Below are positions 44,881 through 53,860 of a stretch of 64,000 nt of DNA, in pieces; within the stretch, counting starts at the first letter, position 1; each line of letters opens with the position of its first letter. Under the pieces are notes generated by a model. That model ran no database searches, was not told the DNA's origin, and saw only the letters and a list, made by a program, of their open reading frames with translations. A program made the translations under genes and the position numbers. The DNA lies in the NCBI GenBank assembly GCA_036339585.1, contig JAYZAS010000023.1, positions 1 to 64,000 of the forward strand, written 5' to 3'. The DNA comes from Pseudomonadota bacterium. Its GTDB lineage: Bacteria > Pseudomonadota > Alphaproteobacteria > UBA8366.

Positions 44881-45810
44881 ATGAATGTAACTCATCCATC
44901 AGACGCAGCAATTCAACAAAAATTAAAGTTTGCATGGCACACCTTCCAAATGTTGTGCTCAGTTGTCGTTATTACTACCACTTGCAGCGTTTCGAGCGCC
45001 GTTGGTTTTAATCTTGAAAATTCTTCCAATCTTCCATGGGCCACGGCATCCAAGTCTAACCATGTATTCCCCTCTGAGACGCAATCTTTTAAATTAGCGC
45101 AATCCACTTCATCAGAAAATGTTTTGAGAGCGCTTGATTTGTTTCTTGGCCTAATACAACGAAAGAGTAATCTGAATCCTCTGCCCAGTAGCAGGTGCAG
45201 CAATACGCTTAACACAGAGGGATTGTTGCAACGTTCATGGATTAATGAAGCCAAGCAATTTTTACGCGGTAGGCAAAATTTATTTTACTATTTTAACAAA
45301 TCGACGAATAGATTTGTTTTCAGACATGAAGGCCAAAATTACGCACTTAATCCTCGACGCATAACCGAAGCGGATGCTAGAGATGCACAAAAACTCCTAT
45401 ATAGATTAGATCAGCTAATTAGTTTAGATTTTCGACGAACATATTATAAAAGTAACGCCGATTTATTGGTGTACCTAATTTGCGTGCCAGATGCGCATTA
45501 TGGAGAAGTTATCGACGACTCTAGCGGTACTAAGCAGATTATGTTTTTAAACGAATGCGCAGAGGGAGCCGGCAAACATAATCGGATGGACTACAAATTT
45601 CTTCACGAAATGGGCCATGTGTTGGGTTTGGAACATCCATTTGATGGTGATGACGGAGATTGTCTTTTCACAACTGCAAAGTTTTCTTCGGATAGCGCCC
45701 ATTTAGGACAGACCCTGATGGCCTACAGAGAGCCTCCTTTCGGAACGATTCCGGGCTTTTATACTTCATTAGACATTAGAGCTTTAATCGAAGCTTGGGG
45801 GCCTGAATAG
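44881..45810 (+). CDS. Secreted metzincin zinc metalloprotease (M10-like)
   Basis: About 309 residues. Zinc motif HEMGHVLGLEHP (HExxHxxGxxH) is followed about 35 residues later by TLMAYRE, a plausible Met-turn, so this is a metzincin of the matrixin/serralysin kind. The N-terminus from ATG 44881 has a hydrophobic stretch (MLCSVVVITTTCSVSSAVG) acting as signal or anchor; the 15 codons upstream to TTG 44836 are less likely. RTX repeats and the haemopexin domain are missing, so secretion by a type I system is not indicated. Substrate unknown. Confidence 0.8.
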   Translation: MNVTHPSDAAIQQKLKFAWHTFQMLCSVVVITTTCSVSSAVGFNLENSSNLPWATASKSNHVFPSETQSFKLAQSTSSENVLRALDLFLGLIQRKSNLNPLPSSRCSNTLNTEGLLQRSWINEAKQFLRGRQNLFYYFNKSTNRFVFRHEGQNYALNPRRITEADARDAQKLLYRLDQLISLDFRRTYYKSNADLLVYLICVPDAHYGEVIDDSSGTKQIMFLNECAEGAGKHNRMDYKFLHEMGHVLGLEHPFDGDDGDCLFTTAKFSSDSAHLGQTLMAYREPPFGTIPGFYTSLDIRALIEAWGPE

Positions 45811-45956
45811 GTTGTCAGCATTATAAGACGCATAACCCAAACTGAATTTCGCATAAATTTTTTTACCGTTTAAACAAAATGGCTTCAGTTATTCTCAAAC
45901 CTTCTTCCTTGAATGCGGTTCTAAGTTTAAAATGCTCGTACAAGGAAGGGTAAGTC

Positions 45957-46832
45957 ATGGCAATTAAAATTGAGCCTACCGGAAAAGCGTTGGGAGCTAT
46001 GGTAAGCGGCATTGATCTGTCGGAAGATATATCTTTGGAAGACCAAGAGGTAATATTTTCTGGGTGGATCGAGCATATGGTCCTAGTTTTCCGAAACCAA
46101 ACATTACAGTTTGACGATCTGCTTAGATTGCGGCACGTTTTTGGGCCCGCAGGGAAAACAGCGAACCAGCTTCTGGGCCTGGGTCGCAAAACGTATTACA
46201 GCGATGAAGTACCGGACGATATTACGATTATCTCAAATATTACCGATGCTAACGGACATCCAAAGGGGTCATTGGGAAACGGTGAAGCTTTTTGGCATAC
46301 TGATAGCTCCTTCACTGAGGAACCCATTTCTGCGAGCTTACTCCACGCAGTAGAGGTGAGCGATCAAGGCGGACAAACGTCTTTTCTCAATATGTATATG
46401 GCCTACGAAACACTGCCGGAGGAACTGCGCAAGGTTGTGGACGGCTCATATTCAAACCATTCGAAAAGCCACAGTTCGGATGGCACTCCACGCCAGGCCT
46501 ATGGGGAAATAACAGATGTTTCCAAAGCTCCGGGCGTTAGGCATCCATTGGTCCGCCTACACCCGGTTACTAGAAAGAAATGCCTGTTTCTCGGTAGACG
46601 CTTAAACTCTTTCATATTTGATTATACTGTAAAAGAAAGCGAGGAATTGTTGGACAAAATCTGGTCACACTCATGTGACCCAAAGTTTATTTGGGAGCAC
46701 GAATGGGCAGTCGGCGATTTGCTTGTATGGGACAATCGGTGCACAATGCACCATCGAAAACCATTCCCCGCACACGAAAGACGCCTTATGCATAAATCAA
46801 TAACTGCCGGCGAATCTGTCATACCAGGCTAG
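45957..46832 (+). CDS. TauD/TfdA-family dioxygenase, copy 2
   Basis: 291 residues. Facial triad: His and Asp in FWHTDSSFTEEP, distal His in WDNRCTMHHRKPF; the 2OG arginine lies in ERRLMHKS. The N-terminal IEPTGKALGAMVSGIDLS is typical. The tail MHHRKPFPAHERRLMHK is closer to the alpha-ketoglutarate/2,4-D dioxygenase branch than copy 1. Shine-Dalgarno AAGGAAGGG is strong. An EthD-like gene and an SDR follow on the same strand, perhaps one catabolic transcript. Confidence 0.87.
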   Translation: MAIKIEPTGKALGAMVSGIDLSEDISLEDQEVIFSGWIEHMVLVFRNQTLQFDDLLRLRHVFGPAGKTANQLLGLGRKTYYSDEVPDDITIISNITDANGHPKGSLGNGEAFWHTDSSFTEEPISASLLHAVEVSDQGGQTSFLNMYMAYETLPEELRKVVDGSYSNHSKSHSSDGTPRQAYGEITDVSKAPGVRHPLVRLHPVTRKKCLFLGRRLNSFIFDYTVKESEELLDKIWSHSCDPKFIWEHEWAVGDLLVWDNRCTMHHRKPFPAHERRLMHKSITAGESVIPG

Positions 46833-46909
46833 ACGGATCGTTTTGTATAAGCGTTCAAAAAATATTCATAACAACATAGAAAATTTTTGCACATGGACCG
46901 GGGATACAC

Positions 46910-47509
46910 ATGAGTGACGCTATTTGGATGTTGCTATACGACGTAATGCCAGAAAACGAAACAAAATATCTTTCATGGTTCCACAAAACGCATATCCCGG
47001 AAAAACTTGCCCGACCAGGCTATAAGTGGGCAGGTCATTACAAAAACGGAACGCGTTATGCTGCATTTTTTGGCGGCACCAATAGTAGAGTTTTTTTCGA
47101 TCCTAATCCCACTCAATTAAAACTTCAGCAAGACGATTTAACACGCCAAATGATCGCATTACGAAATAAACCATTGAGCTTAATTTTTTGTCACGAATGG
47201 AGTTGCGAAGGTACCGCGATCACAAAACGGCCAGGTCACGCATGTGAAATTTTAATCGGAAACGCAGAACAAGATGAAATGTATAACACTTGGCTAACCC
47301 AAAACTTCCTACCCGCCTTTAGCATTGCAAATGGCGCAGTGCGAGCAAGAAAACTACTCTGCACATCCGGCCCAGTAAGGCATGGCCTTGTGACTCAATT
47401 CGACACATTGCAATCTCTAAAAGCCTTTGACATCACCTGTCCTTGCCCCCTTTCTAGCACACTTTATTCCTCTCTCACTGCCAAACGCCTCTGGCCTGAG
47501 TCAAGCTAA
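46910..47509 (+). CDS. Uncharacterised protein, possibly EthD-like dimeric alpha+beta barrel
   Basis: 199 residues without signal peptide or TM helix. The first half (SDAIWMLLYDVMPENE, then YLSWFHKTHIPEKLARPGYK) resembles EthD or related ferredoxin-like barrels, where a W.H..H.PE motif precedes a strand; the second half (HACEILIGNAEQDEMYNTWL, FLPAFSIANGAVRARKLL) looks like a repeat of the same unit. Such proteins assist or catalyse oxidation steps in degradation pathways. It sits between a dioxygenase and an SDR gene, which fits, but the identification is tentative. Confidence 0.5.
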   Translation: MSDAIWMLLYDVMPENETKYLSWFHKTHIPEKLARPGYKWAGHYKNGTRYAAFFGGTNSRVFFDPNPTQLKLQQDDLTRQMIALRNKPLSLIFCHEWSCEGTAITKRPGHACEILIGNAEQDEMYNTWLTQNFLPAFSIANGAVRARKLLCTSGPVRHGLVTQFDTLQSLKAFDITCPCPLSSTLYSSLTAKRLWPESS

Positions 47510-47549
47510 GGTTGTAAGCTGGGAGTATTTTTTGGTTGAGAGGTTAGTG

Positions 47550-48299
47550 ATGGAAAACGAAAGACGGACCGCTTTAATTACAGGTTCTGGACAAATGATA
47601 GGACGGGGAATTGCACTTCGGTTAGCCGAAGCGGGTTTTAATATCATTTTGAACGGGTCCAAGAATAAAGGTGCTTGTGAGGCGGTGGCAAAGGAATTGG
47701 CTGCATTTGGTGTCGATACACTTATTGCTATGGGTAATGTGGGCATAAAAGAGGATACGAGCCAAATAATAAAGGCAGGCATAGATAAGTTTGGCTCTAT
47801 AGATGTTCTCGTAAACAATGCTGCAATACGGCCTCATACCGCGTTTCTAGACGTCACCGATGCCGAGTGGGATGAAGTCCATAATATAAATCTTAAGGGG
47901 CCACTCTGGATGATTAAAGCCTGCTTACCTGGCATGATGGAAAGAAAATGGGGCCGCATAATTAATTTCACTGGCATGATGGCTCAGCAGGGTTATCAGG
48001 GTGCGGCTGCAGTTGCATCATCTAAGCATGCAAATTGGGGGTTGATAAAATCGTTGTCCGACGAATTTGGCAAATACGGCATAACAGCAAATATAATATC
48101 GCCAGGGACTTTTCCTGGAGATGATTTCGATGTCGAAACGGATGAACGTCGTAAAAAGTTACGAGATGAAAATCCGTTACGCCGCCTTGGGCGAACAACT
48201 GAAATAGGTGGTCTAATAGCCTACCTATGCTCCGAAGATGGAGCGTTTATGAATGGCCAGATGCTGCAAATAAATGGCGGGGTCGTAGTTCAGTTTTAA
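47550..48299 (+). CDS. SDR-family oxidoreductase with Tyr replaced by Val
   Basis: 249 residues; the 41 codons upstream in the open frame overlap the preceding gene and ATG 47550 matches the family start (RTALITGSGQMIGRGIA). VLVNNAAI and the C-terminal LIAYLCSEDGAFMNGQMLQINGG are normal. The catalytic triad is altered: Thr141 at the Ser site (NFTGMM) and Val155 where Tyr is expected before Lys159 (VASSKHANWGL). SDR relatives with this kind of replacement exist, so it may be a non-classical or inactive member. Expression with the dioxygenase upstream is likely. Confidence 0.83.
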   Translation: MENERRTALITGSGQMIGRGIALRLAEAGFNIILNGSKNKGACEAVAKELAAFGVDTLIAMGNVGIKEDTSQIIKAGIDKFGSIDVLVNNAAIRPHTAFLDVTDAEWDEVHNINLKGPLWMIKACLPGMMERKWGRIINFTGMMAQQGYQGAAAVASSKHANWGLIKSLSDEFGKYGITANIISPGTFPGDDFDVETDERRKKLRDENPLRRLGRTTEIGGLIAYLCSEDGAFMNGQMLQINGGVVVQF

Positions 48300-48485
48300 G
48301 AGAAAATTTTTAATTGGTGACTATAGCCACATCAGCGACAAGGGCGGCCTTAACACTCCTGAGTGTTCGAAAACAGGGGAAGTTTCTTTTTAAGGGCATG
48401 CGGTTTATTCATACTTTGCCAAGAAGGTGGCCGCGCCGTGATGTGAACAAAGTTTAACTTCCGACACCGTTATGAGAGTAGTTTG

Positions 48486-50087
48486 CTACTTTTTAGCATC
48501 CGCCAAAATCATAGCCGCCCCTTTTTCACCAATCATAATAGCGGGAGCGTTTGTATTACCCGATGTGACGCTTGGCATTATAGATGCGTCTACCACTCTT
48601 AAACCCTCAACGCCCCGCACTTTTAAGCACGGATCCACAACCGACATCGTATCGTTACCCATCTTGCAAGTGCCCACCGGATGATAAATTGTGACACCCC
48701 TCGCCTTGGCAAACTCGACGCAATCTTCAACTGTTTGTACAGGTTTACCAGGTATATCCTCACCAAGGGAGTGTTGGCGGAGCGCATCTTGTTCAAAAAT
48801 TTTCTGCCCTTGTTTGATGCCCGATAACATCACTTGGATATCGTCATCAACACCGAGATAATTTGGGCGTATAACGGCTTTCTTGAATGGGTCGGGAGAT
48901 CCCGCCATAACGGTACCTCTGCTTTGTGGACGAACGGGACATATAGAAAGTGTCATTCCGGGCGATTTATCTAACTTTCCTACAATTTTTATTGAAGAAC
49001 TGGCAGGAGCGAATAGCAACTGCAGATCAGGACTAGCTAACCCTTCACGACTATCGCAAAAAACCATCGCGCTAGTAACACCAAATGTTAATGCACCATC
49101 CCCGCGAATTATGTATTTTAATACCTCTGGAAGCACACGAATAGAATCTGCGATTTGATTTAAGGTCAAAGCTTCCTTTACTTTATGCACTAGGCGTACA
49201 ACAAAATGATCGCTGAGGTTCTCGCCAACCCCGGCACAGTCATGCAGCACTTCAATACCAAGGCTACGCAGGTGCCGTGCTGGTCCAATACCGGAAAGCT
49301 GAAGAATGTGAGGGGAGTTGATCGATCCACCACAACAAATTACCTCTTTATTTGCCCGTATCTCCATATCTTTATTGCCAACTTGGTATGAGACACCCAC
49401 ACATTTCTTCTCATCAAAGATTAATTTTTTCACATAAGCTTCTGTAATAATTTGTAAATTTTTTCTGTTCTTGGCTGCCTTTAAAAAACTTTGTGATGTG
49501 GAAGCTCTGAAGCGGTTATCGCGAGTATTTTGGGAATATGTCACTCCCGCTTGCCGCCTTCCATTGTAGTCTTCGTTGAAAATATGTCCCGCTTGTTGCG
49601 ATGCTTCTACAAATTTATGTGTTAGTGGAAGTATATTTTTGTAGGGTTCAACTGCAAGCAAACCGCCTTTAGAACGAAATTCATTTTCTCCATTCCCCCT
49701 AAAATCCTCAGATTTTTTGAAAAATGGTAGAACATCCTCAAAACTCCAGCCGGTGCAGCCCGCCTGAGCCCAAGTGTCGTAATCATTTGAGTTGCCTCTG
49801 ACATACAACATTCCATTTATCGAACTTGATCCACCCAAAACCTTACCGCGAGGCCAATAGACTTTCCGACCTCCCGTCATTTCCTCTGGCTCTGTTTCAT
49901 AATTCCAGTTTAATACCGGATGATGTTGCAAGGAACGTAGCCCGGCTGGAATATGAATCATCGGATGGTTGTCTTTTGGTCCTGCTTCTAACAGTGCAAC
50001 AGTGGCTTTGGTTTCTGTCAAGCGGCTGGCAACAACGCAGCCAGCAGACCCTGCTCCGACGATAACATAGTCAGCAACTCTGATCAT
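48486..50087 (-). CDS. GMC-family FAD oxidoreductase (choline dehydrogenase-like)
   Basis: 533 residues. FAD motif [21 protein letters not shown] opens the protein; GMC signatures are [19 protein letters not shown] and [17 protein letters not shown]. The active-site His is in [14 protein letters not shown] and the downstream Asn in [17 protein letters not shown]. It oxidises an alcohol to an aldehyde, feeding electrons to a quinone or oxygen. The frame opens at 50126; ATG 50087 matches homologues and has a run of G upstream, ATG 50108 with GGAG being the alternative. The betB and betI genes of choline pathways are absent, so the substrate is open. Confidence 0.9.
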   Translation of the reverse strand: MIRVADYVIVGAGSAGCVVASRLTETKATVALLEAGPKDNHPMIHIPAGLRSLQHHPVLNWNYETEPEEMTGGRKVYWPRGKVLGGSSSINGMLYVRGNSNDYDTWAQAGCTGWSFEDVLPFFKKSEDFRGNGENEFRSKGGLLAVEPYKNILPLTHKFVEASQQAGHIFNEDYNGRRQAGVTYSQNTRDNRFRASTSQSFLKAAKNRKNLQIITEAYVKKLIFDEKKCVGVSYQVGNKDMEIRANKEVICCGGSINSPHILQLSGIGPARHLRSLGIEVLHDCAGVGENLSDHFVVRLVHKVKEALTLNQIADSIRVLPEVLKYIIRGDGALTFGVTSAMVFCDSREGLASPDLQLLFAPASSSIKIVGKLDKSPGMTLSICPVRPQSRGTVMAGSPDPFKKAVIRPNYLGVDDDIQVMLSGIKQGQKIFEQDALRQHSLGEDIPGKPVQTVEDCVEFAKARGVTIYHPVGTCKMGNDTMSVVDPCLKVRGVEGLRVVDASIMPSVTSGNTNAPAIMIGEKGAAMILADAKK

Positions 50088-50260
50088 AGCCCCCCCCAAT
50101 GAAGTCATTTTCTCCACATAATACATAAAGTAGAGGTAAAAGCGCTAGATGACCAATAAAAGCATCATTAAAAGCGCCATGTAGTTGTGAGTAGTGATTA
50201 TGCTATTAGAAAATGATGCTATAAATACGTATCAACAACTTTATCTTTGGATTACCGGAT

Positions 50261-50689
50261 ATGTCCCCATACCTTACCTTTACTATTGGCTCCGCAATGA
50301 ACTGCGATGTTCATTTAAATCATTCTAGTGTTTCTGACATTCATGCTGAGCTTGTTGTGTCATCTAGTGGAAAACTATTCTTGACAGATAGAGCGAGCGA
50401 GGCGGGCAGTTTCAAAAAAGAAAAGCAAAAGTGGGTCAACTTCAAGCAAACTTACGTAGGTAAAAATACCGAAATTCGGTTTGGTAAATACAAAACCAAA
50501 GGTCAATCAGTGTTAGCCATGATTGCGCCCAATGGGATATGTGCTAAATTCGAGGAATACGAAAATTCTATTCTTACTTCTTTATCGCCTAGCAACAAAA
50601 ATCACTACGACCCAAAAAATAACCTTCCCACCGGTCAAGTGAGGCGCTCTATTCATACCGGAGAAATTATTTCAGCGAAGGAGAAATAA
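50261..50689 (+). CDS. Small FHA-domain protein (stator-like operon, gene 1)
   Basis: 142 residues. A forkhead-associated domain spans about 5-85: LTFTIGSAMNCDVHLN, the SxxH motif SDIH (25-28), AELVVSSSGKLFLTD and a GSF turn in place of the usual NG. The Arg of the canonical IGR is Ser here, so phosphothreonine binding by the classical mode is uncertain. The rest is polar. No signal or TM segment is seen. It overlaps the next gene (TAATG), so translation is coupled. Likely a cytoplasmic regulator of the channel encoded next. No Ser/Thr kinase is nearby. Confidence 0.75.
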   Translation: MSPYLTFTIGSAMNCDVHLNHSSVSDIHAELVVSSSGKLFLTDRASEAGSFKKEKQKWVNFKQTYVGKNTEIRFGKYKTKGQSVLAMIAPNGICAKFEEYENSILTSLSPSNKNHYDPKNNLPTGQVRRSIHTGEIISAKEK

Positions 50690-51459
50690 TGCGAAAGCTA
50701 GATCTTGAGAGAGATAGCGAAACCCGTATCATCGGGGCATTAATAGGCGTTTTTTTCTCGATTGCATTGCTATTGGTATTTCATTTTTTGCTCGAAGGGA
50801 TTGCAGAACGTCTGCTAATTGACCGAAATTTCGCGACCTACCCTTTTACGGTTCAAAATGTCATGTGGGTTGTTTTTGCAATAGGCTTTTCGGAGCTTTG
50901 GGTGCGGCATACTGTCAGCAATCGAGAAATGAGTGTCCTGCGACGGCAGTTCCTACCAGAGGACCGGGAAACAGTGCTTAGATCAGAAGATTTAGGCCAC
51001 TACTATCAGCTCTCCATCCGCGATGAGGCTACCCAAGACTGCTTCCTTACACGTCTCATTGCAAGAGTGATACTTCAGTTTCAATCAAGTCGCTCGGTTG
51101 ACCAATCGAATGCATTATTAAATTCTAGCATTGAGCTATACCACCACGAGGTCGATCTCCGTTATAATATGTTGAGGTATATAGTATGGCTCATTCCAAC
51201 ATTGGGCTTTTTAGGTACTGTTATTGGCATTGCCATCGCGCTAGAGGGAATTGCTAATATGCGGCCAGATGATGCAACGCTATTACGAGTTTTAACGACC
51301 AAACTTGGTACCGCTTTTTTTACCACATTACTTGCATTAGCAATGTCAGGAATACTCGTATTCCTGATGCATATTGTACAAGGCCGTGAGGAACGGGCTT
51401 TAAACCTCTCTGGTCAATATTGTCTCGATAACCTTATAAATCGTCTATACGAACGGTAA
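50689..51459 (+). CDS. MotA/TolQ/ExbB-family proton channel subunit (stator-like operon, gene 2)
   Basis: 256 residues with four predicted TM helices: about 13-35, 55-75, 162-187 and 207-230, and a cytoplasmic loop between 2 and 3. The channel signature is WLIPTLGFLGTVIGIAIALEGI (162-187), followed by ATLLRVLTTKLGTAFFTTLLALAMSG; Pro170 is the usual proline at the ion pathway. Such proteins form pentamers that conduct protons with a B subunit of the MotB/ExbD kind. Here the next gene supplies a candidate B subunit. exbD, tolR, motB, tolA and tonB are absent. The only N-terminal feature is a charged start (RKLDLERDSETR). Confidence 0.82.
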   Translation: MRKLDLERDSETRIIGALIGVFFSIALLLVFHFLLEGIAERLLIDRNFATYPFTVQNVMWVVFAIGFSELWVRHTVSNREMSVLRRQFLPEDRETVLRSEDLGHYYQLSIRDEATQDCFLTRLIARVILQFQSSRSVDQSNALLNSSIELYHHEVDLRYNMLRYIVWLIPTLGFLGTVIGIAIALEGIANMRPDDATLLRVLTTKLGTAFFTTLLALAMSGILVFLMHIVQGREERALNLSGQYCLDNLINRLYER

Positions 51460-51485
51460 TCCATAATTGGCAACAGGAAATTCTG

Positions 51486-52439
51486 ATGAAACGCCGAAGC
51501 CGCGAAGTCGTCATTTTCAGTATGTCCGCACTAGACTTGTTTGCATCTGCCCTTGGAGCATTCATTTTGGTGACAATTGTCTTGCTTCCATATTATCTAA
51601 AGCATGACGATGTTGTGCGAGACAACAACAAAATGCGCGAAAAAATTGTCGAATTAGAACAAACCGTCTCGACATCAGTAAGCAAGACAAAACTCGAAGA
51701 GGCACAAAAACAAATTGACCAACTTCAAGAAAAAATACAAACGAGTGATAATCTAAGTGAAAGGCTGCGTGCTGCAGAAGACCGAGCAAGGAAAGCGGAG
51801 AAAAAAATTGCAGCTGCCCAATCCTCAGCGAACAAAGTAAAGGCTGATCTAAATGAAGCTCGAAAGGAAGCCAAACGTCGAGTAAAGTTTGCACTTCTTG
51901 GTCTAGCTACCAACGCCCAAAGTTTCGTAGTTGTCATGGATATGTCTGGCAGTATGAAAAAATTTAGAAATATCACACTTCAAACAATGCAGAAGATACT
52001 CGAGCCCATGAGCGAAAAGGAAAAGCTTGGAATCATTGGTTTTCATGCGCCGGGCACTAAAGCATTTTATACCATTCAGTTGCCGCGTTGGCCGAACCAA
52101 GGGACAGCGCCAATGTTAAACCAAAATAAGGGAATTGCTATGAATTTTGTCCGTAATATGATGGGGCGAGTTGATGGCGGTACTCCAACAATGGATGGAT
52201 TAATGGCAGCACTGCAATATAATGTTGATGCGATTATTCTAATGACCGATGGACAACCAACGGTGCCAAATCGTAATTGGCGACAGGTCATTCAAAATAT
52301 TACCCGACGTAATGGTGGGCGAAAAGAAATTCACACCGTAGCCATAGGTAATTTTTATGAGCGCCCCACTTTTGTCACCTTTTTAAGCCAATTAGCTATG
52401 GCTAATAGAGGTAAATTTACCGGAGTTGCCCTGCCATGA
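51486..52439 (+). CDS. Membrane-anchored coiled-coil vWA protein, candidate stator B subunit (gene 3)
   Basis: 317 residues. A single TM helix (about 9-37) contains an acidic residue, Asp17, in FSMSALDLFASALGAFILV, the position and setting of the essential Asp in MotB and ExbD. Residues 45-135 are heptad-rich (coiled coil). From about 145 a von Willebrand A domain follows with a full MIDAS: Asp152-x-Ser154-x-Ser156 (MDMSGSM), Thr in GGTPT and Asp255 in LMTDGQP. The vWA part would lie outside the inner membrane, where MotB carries a peptidoglycan-binding domain. Shine-Dalgarno CAGGAAA precedes ATG 51486. Confidence 0.8.
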   Translation: MKRRSREVVIFSMSALDLFASALGAFILVTIVLLPYYLKHDDVVRDNNKMREKIVELEQTVSTSVSKTKLEEAQKQIDQLQEKIQTSDNLSERLRAAEDRARKAEKKIAAAQSSANKVKADLNEARKEAKRRVKFALLGLATNAQSFVVVMDMSGSMKKFRNITLQTMQKILEPMSEKEKLGIIGFHAPGTKAFYTIQLPRWPNQGTAPMLNQNKGIAMNFVRNMMGRVDGGTPTMDGLMAALQYNVDAIILMTDGQPTVPNRNWRQVIQNITRRNGGRKEIHTVAIGNFYERPTFVTFLSQLAMANRGKFTGVALP

Positions 52440-52473
52440 CGTTTCTTTCACTATTACGCCAAGAGAGAGCACC

Positions 52474-53787
52474 ATGAGTGATCATTTTTTTTTCGAAATC
52501 AAAACCAGTGCTCTTGAAAATAATGGTGTTGTTATTGGCTCTGATAAGGAGCTTTGCGATTATGTTGCAAATGCCCCCAAAATTTCGCGTCGTCATGCAC
52601 GTCTAACAGTGAGTGGAGCTGAGTTTTTAATCGAAGATTTGAATAGTGAATCTGCCATAGTTGTTAATGGACGACAACTTAAACCCTTTTGCCCAACGCA
52701 AATTGCCCCTCAGACAGTTGTAAAGATTGGTGAAACAGAAATAGAATTAAAAATTATTCCCGACAAAGATTCGCTTGACTTGTCTTTGACAGCAGCTGGG
52801 GCACCACTACGACATTCGCAGAAGTCGAGGTTGGGTGTTCTGGCAATGGTGATCCTTTTTGGAGTGCTTTCGATCGGGGTCGTTGCCGGAACGGGGTTTG
52901 GTTATCAGTACTATCAAGCATGGAAGACTGAGGAAGGAATTTGGCTGAGAGCACTTAATTCAAACCAAATCAGTGATTTTACATCATATATCAGCGCTTA
53001 TCCGGAAGGTCGGTATCGAGAGGATGCCATTCGAGCAATAGAGCGGGTTCAACTTGAGAAGAAGAAAGCAGAACTTGCAGCAGATAATGCAACATTCGAA
53101 TTGTCTAAAGAGGTCAACACTATATTTGCATTTAAAACCTACATTCGCTTGTATCCAAAGGGCACTCATATAGAGCCGGCAAAGTCTGCACTCGCACGTT
53201 TGCAAATCGAAAAAACAAGCGAAGAAAAAGCGGCCGCTGAGAGAGCTGCGTGGGCTATAGCAAGCAAAGCTAATACCCGTGCCTCTTATGAAAAGTACCT
53301 AAAAGACTTTCCCGGAGGCCCTAATTCCGATAATGCCAAGACAGCCATTAAGTCAATCACAGAAGCAGAGGCCGAACGTAAAAGTCGTTTAGCAAAAGCC
53401 GAAGCAAAACGACAAAAAATGCTACAAATTAAAAGCGCCTTCGAAAACGCCCGCAAAGAAGATACTGTTGCTGCCTATCGGATGTTTTTGAGGCAATATC
53501 CCGGCAGTGGCAAAGAGGCAGATTGCCGTAATTTTATAGGGTTCTTATATGCAAACGGGAAAAGCGTTGCCAAAGACGCCGCCGAAGGAATTAGATGGTT
53601 TCAAGAAGCCGCTGAATTAGGACATACCGAGGCCATGATGAACCTTGCATATCATTATCGCTATGGTCTTGGTGTTCAAAAAAATACGAGCACTGCAGCA
53701 CAGTGGTATAAAAAGGCTGACGCAGCAAAACACCCCTACGCTAAGCTACACCTCAATGATTTAAAAAAAGAAATGGGAACTCCATAA
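52474..53787 (+). CDS. FHA-TM-repeat-Sel1 protein (stator-like operon, gene 4)
   Basis: 437 residues from ATG 52474 (AAGAGAGAG upstream; the open frame before it overlaps gene 3). Order: FHA domain 17-95 (VVIGSDKELCD, ISRRHARL, VVNGRQL; Arg of IGR missing as in gene 1), TM helix 118-142, then about four repeats of a YxxYPxG helical unit (DFTSYISAYPEGRYREDA; FKTYIRLYPKGTH; YEKYLKDFPGGP; YRMFLRQYPGSG) and two Sel1-like repeats (IRWFQEAAELGHTEAMMNLA). The FHA would be cytoplasmic and the repeats outside, the reverse face to the stator's cytosolic ring. It links cytosolic signals to an envelope scaffold. Confidence 0.78.
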   Translation: MSDHFFFEIKTSALENNGVVIGSDKELCDYVANAPKISRRHARLTVSGAEFLIEDLNSESAIVVNGRQLKPFCPTQIAPQTVVKIGETEIELKIIPDKDSLDLSLTAAGAPLRHSQKSRLGVLAMVILFGVLSIGVVAGTGFGYQYYQAWKTEEGIWLRALNSNQISDFTSYISAYPEGRYREDAIRAIERVQLEKKKAELAADNATFELSKEVNTIFAFKTYIRLYPKGTHIEPAKSALARLQIEKTSEEKAAAERAAWAIASKANTRASYEKYLKDFPGGPNSDNAKTAIKSITEAEAERKSRLAKAEAKRQKMLQIKSAFENARKEDTVAAYRMFLRQYPGSGKEADCRNFIGFLYANGKSVAKDAAEGIRWFQEAAELGHTEAMMNLAYHYRYGLGVQKNTSTAAQWYKKADAAKHPYAKLHLNDLKKEMGTP

Positions 53788-53860
53788 GCGCTCCATTACA
53801 ATTAAGTAGGATTATGAGCACGAATTTTATAGGCTAGCCGTATCAGAGACGCTGGCTTGT

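Noticed and set aside
50689-52439. Zorya type defence system (ZorA/ZorB).
   Set aside because: The channel pair is similar in principle, but the B partner ends in a vWA rather than OmpA-like domain and no ZorC, ZorD or ZorE-like gene is present.
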